Shown: positions 33,368 to 41,698 of the stretch, one piece after another | Position numbering within the stretch: the first letter of the stretch is position 1 | Layout of the letters: every line of letters starts with the position of its first letter | Source of the DNA: Natronoarchaeum mannanilyticum | Lineage (GTDB): Archaea; Halobacteriota; Halobacteria; Halobacteriales; Natronoarchaeaceae | Direction: 5' to 3' | NCBI RefSeq assembly: GCF_039522665.1 | Contig: NZ_BAAADV010000004.1 | Span: forward strand, 1-64,000 | DNA length: 64,000 nucleotides | Program-made: the position numbers and the translations under genes | Notes under the pieces: generated by a model | Told to the model about the DNA's origin: nothing | What the model saw: only the letters and a program-made list of their open reading frames with translations | The model's database searches: none

Positions 33368-34414
33368 ATGGCAGACGAATTCACGACAACGGTATATCGA
33401 GACGAGGACGCGGACAGTTCGTACATCGAATCGGAGACGGTCGCGGTGCTGGGCTACGGCAGCCAGGGCCACGCGCACGCGCTCAACCTGCACGAGAGCG
33501 GCGTCGACGTGATCGTCGGCCTGCGGGAGAACTCCTCCTCGTGGGACGAGGCCGAAGACGCCGGCCTGCGCGTCGAGACGCCCGACGTCGCCGCCGCCGA
33601 GGCCGACGTGGTCAAGATGCTGGTGCCCGACACCGTCCAGCCCGCCGTCTACGAGGCCATCGAGGACGGCCTCGACGCCGGCGACACGCTGCAGTTCGCC
33701 CACGGCTTTAACATCCACTACGGGCAGATCCGGCCGCCCGAGGACGTCGACGTGACGATGGTCGCGCCCAAATCGCCGGGCCACCTCGTGCGCCGAACGT
33801 ACGAGCGCGGCGAGGGCGTCCCCGGCCTGATCGCGGTGTACCAGGACGCCACCGGCGACGCCAAGGAGCGCTCGCTGGCCTACGCGCAGGCGATCGGCTG
33901 CACCCGCGCGGGCGTCGTCGAGACGACGTTTCAGGAGGAAGTCGAGACCGACCTGTTCGGCGAGCAGGCCGTCCTCTGTGGCGGCGTCACCGAGCTGATG
34001 AAGATGGGCTACGAGACGCTCGTCGACGCGGGCTACAGCCCGGAGATGGCGTACTTCGAGTGCATGAACGAGATGAAGCTCATCGTCGACCTCATCTACG
34101 AGGGCGGGCTGATGGGCATGTGGAACTCCGTCTCCGACACCGCCGAGTACGGCGGCCTCACCCGCGGCGAGTACGTCGTCGACGAGGAGTACGCCCGCGA
34201 GGGCATGGAGCAGGTGCTCGACGAGGTCCAGGACGGCGAGTTCGCCCGCGAGTGGATCTCGGAGAACCAGACCAACCGGCCCAGCTACAAGCAGCTGCGC
34301 GCGGCCGAGGAAGACCACGAGATCGAGGACGTCGGCGGCCGCCTGCGCGACCTGTTCGCCTGGGAGGCCCAGGAGGACGCCGACGAGAAAGAGCAAGTGC
34401 AAGCAGATGACTGA
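33368..34414 (+). CDS. ilvC: ketol-acid reductoisomerase
   Basis: NADPH- and Mg-dependent isomeroreductase turning acetolactate into 2,3-dihydroxy-isovalerate; 348 residues, short class I form. The Rossmann motif [13 protein letters not shown] is at about residues 26-38, [20 protein letters not shown] follows, and the C-terminal domain has [20 protein letters not shown] with the catalytic acids. AACGTATACG about 30 nt upstream may give a secondary internal promoter in the 73-nt gap after ilvN. Its stop overlaps the next start (ATGACTGA). Confidence 0.95.
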   Translation: MADEFTTTVYRDEDADSSYIESETVAVLGYGSQGHAHALNLHESGVDVIVGLRENSSSWDEAEDAGLRVETPDVAAAEADVVKMLVPDTVQPAVYEAIEDGLDAGDTLQFAHGFNIHYGQIRPPEDVDVTMVAPKSPGHLVRRTYERGEGVPGLIAVYQDATGDAKERSLAYAQAIGCTRAGVVETTFQEEVETDLFGEQAVLCGGVTELMKMGYETLVDAGYSPEMAYFECMNEMKLIVDLIYEGGLMGMWNSVSDTAEYGGLTRGEYVVDEEYAREGMEQVLDEVQDGEFAREWISENQTNRPSYKQLRAAEEDHEIEDVGGRLRDLFAWEAQEDADEKEQVQADD

Positions 34415-34679
34415 CACCATGAAAGACGTCGACCACACCCATCCTCACGGCGACTCCGGCGCCGCCCGGTCGTTCCGGCGCGGCCCCGCCGTCGCCGCCG
34501 ATGGTAGCGGTCGACCCGCGGACAGAGAGAACGAACAGGCGACCGAAAGCGACGACGACTCGATGGCCGACGTGGACCACCAGCCCCCGGCGGGCGACGG
34601 TGCGAACCCCGCGTTCGAGCGCGGGAAGAAGCCGCAGGCCGAAAGAGTCGCGGACGACGTATCAGAGGACGAAGAATGA
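34407..34679 (+). CDS. small ilvC-leuC linker protein with internal duplication
   Basis: 90-residue acidic protein of unknown function translated between ilvC and leuC; both junctions overlap (8 nt with ilvC, 4 nt with leuC), so it is firmly part of the operon. It contains the same segment twice: [20 protein letters not shown] (residues 7-26) and [19 protein letters not shown] (55-73), each with conserved His, Pro and an RG end, joined by a disordered acidic linker. As I recall, Haloferax has a gene at this position too. A partner-binding role for pathway enzymes is speculation. Confidence 0.7.
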   Translation: MTDTMKDVDHTHPHGDSGAARSFRRGPAVAADGSGRPADRENEQATESDDDSMADVDHQPPAGDGANPAFERGKKPQAERVADDVSEDEE

Positions 34680-36097
34680 GTAAGGGCACGCTGTACGACA
34701 AAGTCTGGGAGAACCACAAGGTAACCGAGCTGCCGACGGGACAGGATCAGCTGTTCGTCGGCCTCCACCTCATCCACGAGGTCACCAGCCCGCAGGCGTT
34801 CGGGATGCTCGAAGAGCGCGACCTCGACGTCGCGTTCCCGGAGCTGACCCACGCGACGGTCGACCACATCGTTCCGACGGCCGACCAGTCCCGCCCCTAC
34901 AAGGAGGACGCCGCCGAGGAGATGATGGCTGAACTGGAGCAGAACGTCCGCGACGCCGGGATCGAGTTCTCCGATCCGACGACCGGCGACCAGGGCATCG
35001 TCCACGTCATCGGTCCGGAGCAGGGGATCACCCAGCCCGGCAAGACGATCGTCTGCGGCGACTCCCACACGTCGACCCACGGCGCGTTCGGCGCGCTCGC
35101 CTTCGGCATCGGGACGAGCCAGATCCGCGACGTGCTGGCGACCGGCACTGTCGCGATGGAGAAACAGAAGGTTCGCAAGATCGAGGTCACCGGCGAACTC
35201 CAGGAGGGCGTCGAAGCCAAGGACATCATCCTGGAGATCATCCGCCGGCTCGGCACCGAGGGCGGCGTCGGCTACGTCTACGAGTACGCCGGCGAGGCCA
35301 TCGAGGACCTCGACATGGAGGGCCGGATGTCGATCTGCAACATGTCGATCGAGGGCGGCGCCCGCGCGGGCTACGTCAACCCCGACGAGACCACCTACGA
35401 GTGGCTCGAGGAGACCGACTACTTCCAGGAGAACCCCGAGAAGTTCGAGGAACTCAAGCCGTACTGGGAGTCGATCCGGTCCGACGACGACGCCGAGTAC
35501 GACGACGTCGTCACGATCGACGGCTCCTCGCTCGAACCGGTCGTCACCTGGGGCACCACGCCCGGGCAGGGCATCGGCATCACGGACCCGATTCCGTCGC
35601 CCGAGGAGCTGCCCGAGGAGAAGCAGGACACCGCCCGGCGCGCCCAGGAGCATATGCGCGTCGAGCCCGGCGAGACGATGGAAGGGTACGACATCGACGT
35701 CGCCTTCCTCGGCTCGTGTACGAACGCGCGCCTCCCCGACCTGCGACGGGCCGCCCGGATCGTCAAGGGCCGGCAGGTCGACGACGACGTGCGCGCGATG
35801 GTCGTCCCCGGCAGCCAGCGCGTGCAGCGGAAGGCCAAAGAGGAGGGCCTCAAGGACATCTTCGAGGAGGCCGGCTTCGAGTGGCGCAACGCGGGCTGCT
35901 CGATGTGTCTGGGCATGAACGAGGACCAGCTGGAGGGCGACGAGGCCTGCGCCAGCTCCTCGAACCGCAACTTCATCGGCCGACAGGGCAGCAAGGACGG
36001 CCGCACCGTGCTGATGAACCCCCGGATGGTCGCCGCGGCGGCGATCACCGGCGAGGTCTCTGACGTGCGCGACCTGAAGGAGGTGAACCTCGCATGA
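34676..36097 (+). CDS. leuC: 3-isopropylmalate dehydratase large subunit
   Basis: Aconitase-family [4Fe-4S] subunit isomerising 2- to 3-isopropylmalate. It shows [20 protein letters not shown], the cluster cysteines in [13 protein letters not shown] and [13 protein letters not shown], and [19 protein letters not shown] near the C-terminus. Length 473 is usual for the long type. The start overlaps the stop of the linker ORF (ATGA), and the stop overlaps leuD in the same way, so LeuC and LeuD are made together. Confidence 0.95.
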   Translation: MSKGTLYDKVWENHKVTELPTGQDQLFVGLHLIHEVTSPQAFGMLEERDLDVAFPELTHATVDHIVPTADQSRPYKEDAAEEMMAELEQNVRDAGIEFSDPTTGDQGIVHVIGPEQGITQPGKTIVCGDSHTSTHGAFGALAFGIGTSQIRDVLATGTVAMEKQKVRKIEVTGELQEGVEAKDIILEIIRRLGTEGGVGYVYEYAGEAIEDLDMEGRMSICNMSIEGGARAGYVNPDETTYEWLEETDYFQENPEKFEELKPYWESIRSDDDAEYDDVVTIDGSSLEPVVTWGTTPGQGIGITDPIPSPEELPEEKQDTARRAQEHMRVEPGETMEGYDIDVAFLGSCTNARLPDLRRAARIVKGRQVDDDVRAMVVPGSQRVQRKAKEEGLKDIFEEAGFEWRNAGCSMCLGMNEDQLEGDEACASSSNRNFIGRQGSKDGRTVLMNPRMVAAAAITGEVSDVRDLKEVNLA

Positions 36098-36729
36098 GCG
36101 AGGAAGTCGAGATTCCCGAAGTCAACTACGTGTCCGGCACCGGCGTGCCGATCCGCGGCAACGACATCGACACCGACCAGATCATCCCCGCGCGGTTCAT
36201 GAAGGTCGTCACGTTCGACGGCCTCGGCGAGTTCGCGTTCTTCGACGTCCGCTTCGACGACGAGGACAACCAGAAGGACCACCCGATGAACGAGGAGCGG
36301 TTCCAGGACGCCAACGTGATGGTGGTCAACAACAACTTCGGCTGCGGCTCCTCGCGCGAGCACGCCCCGCAGGCGCTGATGCGCTGGGGCATCGACGCGC
36401 TGATCGGCGAAGGGTTCGCGGAGATCTTCGCGGGCAACTGCCTCGCGCTGGGCATCCCGACCGTGACCGCGGACTCCGAGACGATCCAGGACCTGCAGGA
36501 CTGGGTCGACGAGAACCCCGACGGCGAGATCGACATCGACGTCGAGGCCGAGACCGTCACCTACGGCGACCGGACGATCGACGTCACCGTCGACGACGCC
36601 CAGCGCAAGGCGCTCGTCGAGGGCGTCTGGGACACCACCGCGCTGATGAAGTCCAACGCGGGCGCCGTCCGCGACAAGGCCCGCGAACTGCCGTACGTCG
36701 AGGACGCGGCGATTCCGGACGCCGACTAA
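36094..36729 (+). CDS. leuD: 3-isopropylmalate dehydratase small subunit
   Basis: Swivel-domain partner of LeuC; 211 residues. Conserved opening [18 protein letters not shown]-like segment (here [18 protein letters not shown]) and the substrate-gripping [17 protein letters not shown] at about residues 79-95. Its ATG overlaps the leuC stop by 4 nt. It is the last gene of the tightly packed ilv-leu unit; the next genes (zinc-finger microprotein, leuB) have promoters of their own. Confidence 0.95.
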   Translation: MSEEVEIPEVNYVSGTGVPIRGNDIDTDQIIPARFMKVVTFDGLGEFAFFDVRFDDEDNQKDHPMNEERFQDANVMVVNNNFGCGSSREHAPQALMRWGIDALIGEGFAEIFAGNCLALGIPTVTADSETIQDLQDWVDENPDGEIDIDVEAETVTYGDRTIDVTVDDAQRKALVEGVWDTTALMKSNAGAVRDKARELPYVEDAAIPDAD

Positions 36730-36859
36730 TTCGGTTCGGTCGATCGTACCGCGTAGCGGTTCTTCGTTTTCGACGCCGAGCGTCACTCCGATCCTCCCAG
36801 CGACGCGTTCGCCCGCCGGACGCCTCCGCGTATTTGGCGTCGGACGGCGTACAAACGGT

Positions 36860-37021
36860 ATGGCATCGAAGCCGCCGGTCCAGTGCCCGCTGTGTTCCGG
36901 CGAACTATCCGAGGAGAAGCGGCTCGAAGACCACCTCGTCGAGGAGCATACGAAGCGAGAGCTCGCCCGGGACGTCGTCTCCACGTACGAGCAGTTAGAG
37001 GAGAGCGAACTCTCGGGGTGA
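36860..37021 (+). CDS. C2H2-type zinc-finger microprotein
   Basis: 53 residues. VQCPLCSGELSEEKRLEDH and the following VEEH give Cys9, Cys12, His25 and His30, spacing C-x2-C-x12-H-x4-H, a classic single C2H2 finger; the rest is an acidic helix. CGTATTTGG at 36829-36837 lies about 27 nt upstream of the ATG, so the gene has its own leaderless promoter. It sits between leuD and leuB on the same strand. It may be a regulator or a protein-binding module; nothing shows which. Confidence 0.65.
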   Translation: MASKPPVQCPLCSGELSEEKRLEDHLVEEHTKRELARDVVSTYEQLEESELSG

Positions 37022-37083
37022 GACCCGTCTCGAAGCTCGCCGCCACGACGCCGAAAGCCGAGCGTCGACGCCGCCGTACTGAA

Positions 37084-37092
37084 ACACTTTTA
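37084..37092 (+). promoter_or_regulatory. TATA box upstream of leuB
   Basis: ACACTTTTA is the only TATA-like element in the gap after the zinc-finger gene. It implies a transcript start near 37114 and a leader of about 150 nt before leuB, consistent with the Shine-Dalgarno sequence there. Confidence 0.45.
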
Positions 37093-37106
37093 CCCGCACG
37101 GCGATT

Positions 37107-37192
37107 CGGTCCAGTTGGCCTTCCTAGGATCGGAAGTCCACCCCGCGTGTCACCACGCGGGTGCGTTTCAATACTCCCGAGTGGCAGGACCG
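37107..37192 (+). promoter_or_regulatory. structured leader region upstream of leuB
   Basis: Three inverted repeats are nested: CGGTCC (37107-37112) with GGACCG (37187-37192) as an outer stem; CTTCC-TAGGATC-GGAAG (37120-37136); and the perfect CCCGCGTG-TCAC-CACGCGGG (37142-37161). Together they could form a three-way junction in the leuB leader. It may be a cis-regulatory RNA, or the palindromic end of a decayed IS200/IS605-type element. Most of it would be transcribed from the TATA box at 37084-37092. Confidence 0.45.
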
Positions 37193-37254
37193 TCCGATCC
37201 GTTCTCGCGCCGGTTCCGTACACATCGACACCCTCTTTTTCGCCCCCGAGAGAG

Positions 37255-37260
37255 GGAGGA
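37255..37260 (+). promoter_or_regulatory. Shine-Dalgarno sequence of leuB
   Basis: GAGGGAGGAGC precedes ATG 37263. Most genes of this window are leaderless, so a clear ribosome site here supports translation from a long leader and fixes the start at [10 protein letters not shown] rather than the upstream in-frame GTG 37161. Confidence 0.5.
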
Positions 37261-37262
37261 GC

Positions 37263-38243
37263 ATGACCCACCAGATCGCCGTCATCCCCGGCGACGGGAT
37301 CGGCCAGGAAGTGACGCCCGCCGCGGTCGACGTCCTGAACGCTCTGGACGTCGAGTTCGAGTTCGTCGAGGGCGAGGCCGGCGACGCCGTCAAGGAGGAA
37401 ACTGGCGAGGCCCTACCGCAGGAAACGCGCGACCTCGCCGCCGAGTCGGACGCCACGCTGTTCGGCGCCGCCGGCGAGACCGCGGCCGACGTGATCCTCC
37501 CGCTGCGCGAGGTCGTCGGCTCCTTTGCCAACGTCCGCCCCGCGGTCTCGTACCCCGGGCTGGACGCCGTGCAGCCGGACACCGATCTCGTCTTCGTCCG
37601 CGAGAACACCGAGGGCGTCTACTCGGGCATCGAGTCCGAGATCGCCGACGGCGTCACGACGCTCACGAGGGTAATCACCGAGGAGGCGTCCCGCGACATC
37701 GCCGAGTTCGGCTTCGACTACGCCGAGGAGAACGGCTACGACGACGTCACGATCGCCCACAAGGCCAACGTGATGCGGACGACCGACGGCGAGTTCCTCG
37801 ACGCGGCCGAAGCCGTCGCCGAAGAGCGCGGCGCCGACTACGACACCGCGCTGATGGACGCGCTGGCGATGCACCTGATCATGCATCCCGAGGACTACGG
37901 CGTCATCATCTGCCCGAACCTGGCGGGCGACGTGCTCTCGGACCTCGCCGCGGGGCTGGTCGGCGGGCTCGGCCTCCTACCGTCCGCCAACGTCGGCCCC
38001 GACAACGCGCTGTTCGAGCCGGTCCACGGCTCGGCGCCGGACATCGCGGGCGAAGGCGTCGCCAACCCCTCGGCGATGATCCTCTCGGCGGCGATGCTGC
38101 TCGATCACCTCGGCTACGACGACGAGGGCGACCGGGTGCGCGACGCCGTCGAGGCGGTGCTCGACGAGGGGCCGCGCACGCCGGACCTCGGCGGCGACGC
38201 CTCGACCGAGGACGTCACGCAGGCCGTGCTGGATCGGCTGTAG
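37263..38243 (+). CDS. leuB: 3-isopropylmalate dehydrogenase
   Basis: NAD-dependent oxidative decarboxylase giving 2-oxoisocaproate in leucine synthesis; 326 residues. [20 protein letters not shown] at the start, [14 protein letters not shown], the catalytic Lys in [14 protein letters not shown], and the metal-site Asp in MDALAMHLI and [18 protein letters not shown] are all present. Unlike ilvB to leuD it is not in an overlapping run: a structured 5' leader and its own promoter precede it. The longer frame (from 37161) lies in that leader and is rejected. Confidence 0.94.
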   Translation: MTHQIAVIPGDGIGQEVTPAAVDVLNALDVEFEFVEGEAGDAVKEETGEALPQETRDLAAESDATLFGAAGETAADVILPLREVVGSFANVRPAVSYPGLDAVQPDTDLVFVRENTEGVYSGIESEIADGVTTLTRVITEEASRDIAEFGFDYAEENGYDDVTIAHKANVMRTTDGEFLDAAEAVAEERGADYDTALMDALAMHLIMHPEDYGVIICPNLAGDVLSDLAAGLVGGLGLLPSANVGPDNALFEPVHGSAPDIAGEGVANPSAMILSAAMLLDHLGYDDEGDRVRDAVEAVLDEGPRTPDLGGDASTEDVTQAVLDRL

Positions 38244-38310
38244 GAGCGAGACGCCGTCGCCGTCCGTCACCCACCGAACCTTCTTGCTGTAGTGTCTCGG
38301 AGCTACGCGT

Positions 38311-38868
38311 ATGGGTACTCGAACGGATCGACGCGAGCGCAGCCTCGGCGCGACGCTCCTGGTGTGGGGCCTGGCGCTGCTGGGCGTGCTGTTCGTGCTG
38401 TCGCTCGTCGTCGCGACGGCGATCTCGATCGTCACCACGGTCGTCGCGATCGTGACGACGGTCGCGACCGCGCTCCTGCTGGCGGGCATCGCGTACCTCG
38501 CCGTTTCGTGGGCGCTCGGGAGCGGAGCGAGCGGGCGTAGCGATCGCGGACGCGAGAGGGCACGACGCCCCGGCACGGAGTACGACGTCGGCGCCGAGGC
38601 AGGGCGTCGATCCGCCGGGGAGCGCTCGGTCCGCGAGCGCGGCGACGACGGGTCGCTGCTCGGCCGGCTCCCGGGAATCGGACGCGGTAGCGACGACTCG
38701 GGCGAGGCGGCGTCGGACGATCCGCTCGACCGGCTCGCCGACCAGTACGTTCGCGGCGAGATCGGCGAGGCCGAGTACGAGCGCCGTCTCGAACGACACC
38801 TGGAGCAGTCGGACGCGGCCCGACGCCGAACCGGGGAGCGACCCCTCGACCGGGAGCACGAACGGTAA
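38311..38868 (+). CDS. SHOCT-domain membrane protein
   Basis: 185 residues with two closely spaced hydrophobic helices (about 12-38 and 40-68), an Arg/Gly-rich linker and a C-terminal SHOCT module, DPLDRLADQYVRGEIGEAEYERRLERHLE-type (about residues 136-164). SHOCT domains are short helical oligomerisation or docking units on small membrane proteins; no enzymatic function is known. A second protein of the same plan is encoded at 50894-51325. It has no close operon partner. Confidence 0.78.
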   Translation: MGTRTDRRERSLGATLLVWGLALLGVLFVLSLVVATAISIVTTVVAIVTTVATALLLAGIAYLAVSWALGSGASGRSDRGRERARRPGTEYDVGAEAGRRSAGERSVRERGDDGSLLGRLPGIGRGSDDSGEAASDDPLDRLADQYVRGEIGEAEYERRLERHLEQSDAARRRTGERPLDREHER

Positions 38869-38942
38869 GATCCGTCGACGGAATCGAGGCGGCGCCGCGG
38901 CTATGCTCATGGCTTAAGTCGCTCGATCGCAAAGAGTCGTGT

Positions 38943-39086
38943 ATGCCGAACGTCAACCTCGACGAGGAGACGATCGAACGGCTCGACGCGCTGCGAACCG
39001 AGGACGAGTCCTACGACGAGATCGTGAGCGAGCTGATCAACATCTACGAGGCCGAGGAGCTGACGCTGTTCACGACGGACGGGTAG
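38943..39086 (+). CDS. small antitoxin-like protein (DUF7557-type)
   Basis: 47 residues: MPNVNLDEETIERLDALRTE, DESYDEIVSELINIYEAEEL and a short tail. The strand-helix-helix layout resembles ribbon-helix-helix or VapB-type antitoxins common in haloarchaea. No toxin gene follows on this strand. GCTTAAGT at 38911-38918 lies about 28 nt upstream, consistent with a leaderless start. The family name is from memory. Confidence 0.65.
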   Translation: MPNVNLDEETIERLDALRTEDESYDEIVSELINIYEAEELTLFTTDG

Positions 39087-39096
39087 GCCGGTCCGC

Positions 39097-39561
39097 TCAG
39101 TCCGCGCGCTCGGCCGCCGCGTCGCAGGCTCGTTCCCACTTGCCCTGGGACTCCAAACGCTCCTGGAACTGGTCGGCGTACTCCTGGGCGAGCTCCGCCG
39201 CGGCTCGCTCGCGCTCGTCGTCGCCGCCACCGCCGCCGCCGAGCAGTCCCTTGATCGCGCCGACGATGCCGCCGCCGCTGCTCGAACTCCCCGACGACCC
39301 GCCGGAGGGCGCGCCGCCCATCCCGCCCATCTGCTCGCGGACGTCGTCGAGCGCGGGCATCACCTGCGGGAGCTTCTCGGTGTCGGCGACGAGCTCGGCG
39401 TTTTCGGGGTCGTCGGCGTTCTCGATGTCGAGCTCGACCGCCGTCATGATCATCCCCCATTCCTGGCTGGAGAAGTCGGATTGGGCGACTCGCTGGTTGA
39501 ACTCCTGATCGACGGACATCCTGTCGCCGACGAATCGGTCGGTCCAGTCTCCGTTGCTCAT
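39097..39561 (-). CDS. conserved haloarchaeal protein (DUF5799-like)
   Basis: 154 residues. The ordered N-terminal part (DWTDRFVGDRMSVDQEFNQR, SDFSSQEWGMIMTAVELDIE) is followed by a Gly/Ser-rich low-complexity stretch (about 82-112) and a charged C-terminal helix with one Cys. I link it to DUF5799 from memory only; function unknown. It converges on the antitoxin-like gene with a gap of 10 nt. Confidence 0.65.
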   Translation of the reverse strand: MSNGDWTDRFVGDRMSVDQEFNQRVAQSDFSSQEWGMIMTAVELDIENADDPENAELVADTEKLPQVMPALDDVREQMGGMGGAPSGGSSGSSSSGGGIVGAIKGLLGGGGGGDDERERAAAELAQEYADQFQERLESQGKWERACDAAAERAD

Positions 39562-39928
39562 ACCGGATAGGTACGGCGAGCCACCGTATCAGGGTTGTGC
39601 AAAGCCCTCGCACCCTTCGGTCGCTCGCCGGGAGAGCAAAGCTCTCCCGAGCCCTCCCTCGCTCACTGCGTTCGCTCGCGAGGACGCCCTTTGCATTTCC
39701 GCCGGAAGACTCGTTTCGCTCACGGCTTCGCCGTTCGCTTTCGCGGTTCTCACTTCGTTCCGAACCGCGCACCGCTCGTCTTCCGGGTTCTGCCTCGCTT
39801 CTCTCGGCAGGACGCCAGGACAGCACCGCAACCGCAGTGCGCGAGTCGCCTGACGGCGACCACGCGCGGCCCGGCCGCGCCGCTGCTCGGGTGTCGAGCG
39901 GCGCGCGAAAAACGGGGCTGCGCCGCGT
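39562..39928. repeat. non-coding region with palindromic repeat element
   Basis: 367 nt with no supported gene. A perfect hairpin GGGAGAGC-AAA-GCTCTCCC (39630-39648) begins a segment that ends in GCGAGGACGCC at 39688. The same hairpin core and the same end sequence occur in tandem inside the vapC gene (44828-44929). Further inverted repeats such as GGCTTCGCC and GCGGTTCTCACTTCGTTCCGAACCGC-type arms (39740-39770) follow. Frames crossing it have biased, non-acidic products. Confidence 0.55.
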
Positions 39929-40306
39929 CTACAGGTTCACTTCGGCGCCGAGGCTCTCCTTGAGCGCGTCGTGGACCTTGCAGAGCTCGTTGGCGCGCTC
40001 GATCACGTCGTCGGCCTTGTCGCCGACGTCGGCCTCCGTCTCGACGTCGAACGCGACCGACTCCAGCTTGTCGTCGTCGTTGAGCTCGCCCGTGACGTCG
40101 ATCGAGATCTCGCCGAGGTCGCCGACGTCGCGCTGTTCCGCGGCGACGCGCAGCGCGGGGACGTAACAGGAGCTGTAGGCCGCCAGCAGCGCCTCCAGCG
40201 TGTCCGGCGCGTCCTCGCCGGTGGCGTCGATCGTCGTCTCGAAGTCGCGGATCTGGTTCGTCGTGGAATACCCTTCGGTCGAGGTGGAGTGTACTTCCTT
40301 CGCCAT
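39929..40306 (-). CDS. OsmC-family protein
   Basis: 125-residue OsmC/Ohr-type thiol protein, likely reducing organic hydroperoxides or acting in thiol stress defence. The two family Cys positions are SSCYVPALRVAAE (about residues 46-58) and ANELCKVHDAL (about 107-117), as in the OsmC subgroup. It opens MAKEVHSTSTEGYSTTNQIR. The ATG at 40306 is fixed by the family start. A much longer open frame on this strand extends upstream through other genes and is not real. Confidence 0.85.
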   Translation of the reverse strand: MAKEVHSTSTEGYSTTNQIRDFETTIDATGEDAPDTLEALLAAYSSCYVPALRVAAEQRDVGDLGEISIDVTGELNDDDKLESVAFDVETEADVGDKADDVIERANELCKVHDALKESLGAEVNL

Positions 40307-40407
40307 AGCACCTAGAGGGTCTACCGCGACCGACGTAAGCGTTGGTCCGGCGGCAGGCGCGTCGAAAAAATGCTCGTCGCGGAGCAGGGCGCTCCCCGGG
40401 ATCGGCG

Positions 40408-41130
40408 TCAGTACCCTTCCGAGAGCTCGAACGTCTCGTCGCCGTCGAGCACGTGGACGTCGGCGTCGCTGCCGGTCCCTTTCACCTCGTCGACGAAGTC
40501 GTCGACGTCGATCTCGATCGGACCGAACGTGTCGTAGTGCATCGGGAACGCGTGGTCGACGTCGAGCCAGTCGACGGCGATCGCGGCCTGCATCGGCCCC
40601 ATCGTGAAGTGGTCGCCGGCCGGCACGGCGGCGGCGTCCGGCTCCAGGTAGGGGGCGATCACGTCGCGCATCTCGGTCATCAGCCCGGTGTCGCCGGCGT
40701 GGTAGAACGTCGTCGACTCCTCGTCGCTGACCTGGGTGGGCTTCGTATCGCTGATCACGAAGCCGGAGGGCATCCCGGCGCCGTTCCCGTAGTCGGTGTC
40801 GAACCCGTTGGTGTGGTCGGCGCGGTGCTTGGTGACGTAGGCGTCGCCGAGCTCGACCGTCCCGCCGAGGTTGAACCCGATCGTCTCCTCGACGCCGTAC
40901 TCGTCCTCGACGTAGCCCGCGAGCTCGGGCGACGCCGCCACCGGTACGTCGGCGAACTCGCCGACGCTCCCGATGTGGTCGGCGTGCCCGTGGGTCAACA
41001 GGACGTAGTCCGGATCGACGTCGGCCGGATCGGTCGACGTGAGCGGGTTGTCGAAGAACGGGTCGATCAGCAGCTCTGTGTCCTCGACCGAGACGTGCCA
41101 CGTCGAGTGGCCGTGCCAGGTGAGCTCCAT
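40408..41130 (-). CDS. UPF0173-type metal-dependent hydrolase
   Basis: 240-residue metallo-beta-lactamase-fold hydrolase. It begins [14 protein letters not shown] and has the zinc motif [17 protein letters not shown] (about residues 46-62), [11 protein letters not shown]-like ligands ([10 protein letters not shown]), [12 protein letters not shown] and [10 protein letters not shown], matching the UPF0173 group throughout. Substrate unknown. ATG 41130 gives the family start; an upstream GTG would add two residues. Confidence 0.87.
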   Translation of the reverse strand: MELTWHGHSTWHVSVEDTELLIDPFFDNPLTSTDPADVDPDYVLLTHGHADHIGSVGEFADVPVAASPELAGYVEDEYGVEETIGFNLGGTVELGDAYVTKHRADHTNGFDTDYGNGAGMPSGFVISDTKPTQVSDEESTTFYHAGDTGLMTEMRDVIAPYLEPDAAAVPAGDHFTMGPMQAAIAVDWLDVDHAFPMHYDTFGPIEIDVDDFVDEVKGTGSDADVHVLDGDETFELSEGY

Positions 41131-41275
41131 AGTCACGGGGGACTACCGCCGACAGCCACTTAATGCTACTCGGACCGGAAATCCGTGGAGCGGCGGCTGT
41201 CGCGGGTGGGGAGCTCGGCCCGCCGTCAGGCCGACTTCGGGCAGCTATTTCACCGCCGCGGGCGAACCGTCGGCC

Positions 41276-41539
41276 GTGCTCACCCTGCAACTCGACGAGT
41301 TCATGCTCGAACTGAAGGAGGGATCGCTCAAGAACGTCGGTCCGACGAACAAGTCGGGTAGCGCCAAGCTGTTCGACGTCGAGTCGGCCGAGGCCCGCGA
41401 GTTCGGCGACAAGCGCGTCAAGCTCGTCTTCGAGGACGGCGAGGGCAACGAGGTGCAGGTCGCGCTGTTCCCCGAGGACGTCCGGTCGATCGCGAGCGAC
41501 ATCGAGACCCTGGAGGACGATAGCCCCGTCTTCGAGTGA
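41276..41539 (+). CDS. small conserved haloarchaeal protein
   Basis: 87 residues from GTG 41276: LTLQLDEFMLELKEGSLKNV, KLFDVESAEAREFGDKRVKL, then an acidic end. Predicted mostly beta with no known motif. GCTATTTCA (41243-41251) lies about 28 nt upstream, fitting a leaderless GTG start; no ATG is close enough. It is divergent from the UPF0173 gene. Function unknown. Confidence 0.65.
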   Translation: MLTLQLDEFMLELKEGSLKNVGPTNKSGSAKLFDVESAEAREFGDKRVKLVFEDGEGNEVQVALFPEDVRSIASDIETLEDDSPVFE

Positions 41540-41698
41540 GCCGGCACGCGGCGCCGTACCGGCCTTACGCGAGATAATCGACGACACCGCGATGTGCCGC
41601 CGCCGGACGCGACTCCGATCGAACGCCCGCCGAATCCGGGGCGCCTGGCGAGCGCGTTTCGACAACAGTTTTAGGCCGGGACCATTCAGACCGATCAA

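Noticed and set aside
37107-37192. tRNA-like fold upstream of leuB
   Set aside because: The outer stem and an anticodon-like 5-bp/7-nt arm are suggestive, but the loop lacks U at position 33, no TTCRA T-loop with a paired stem follows, and the acceptor stem is only 6 bp.
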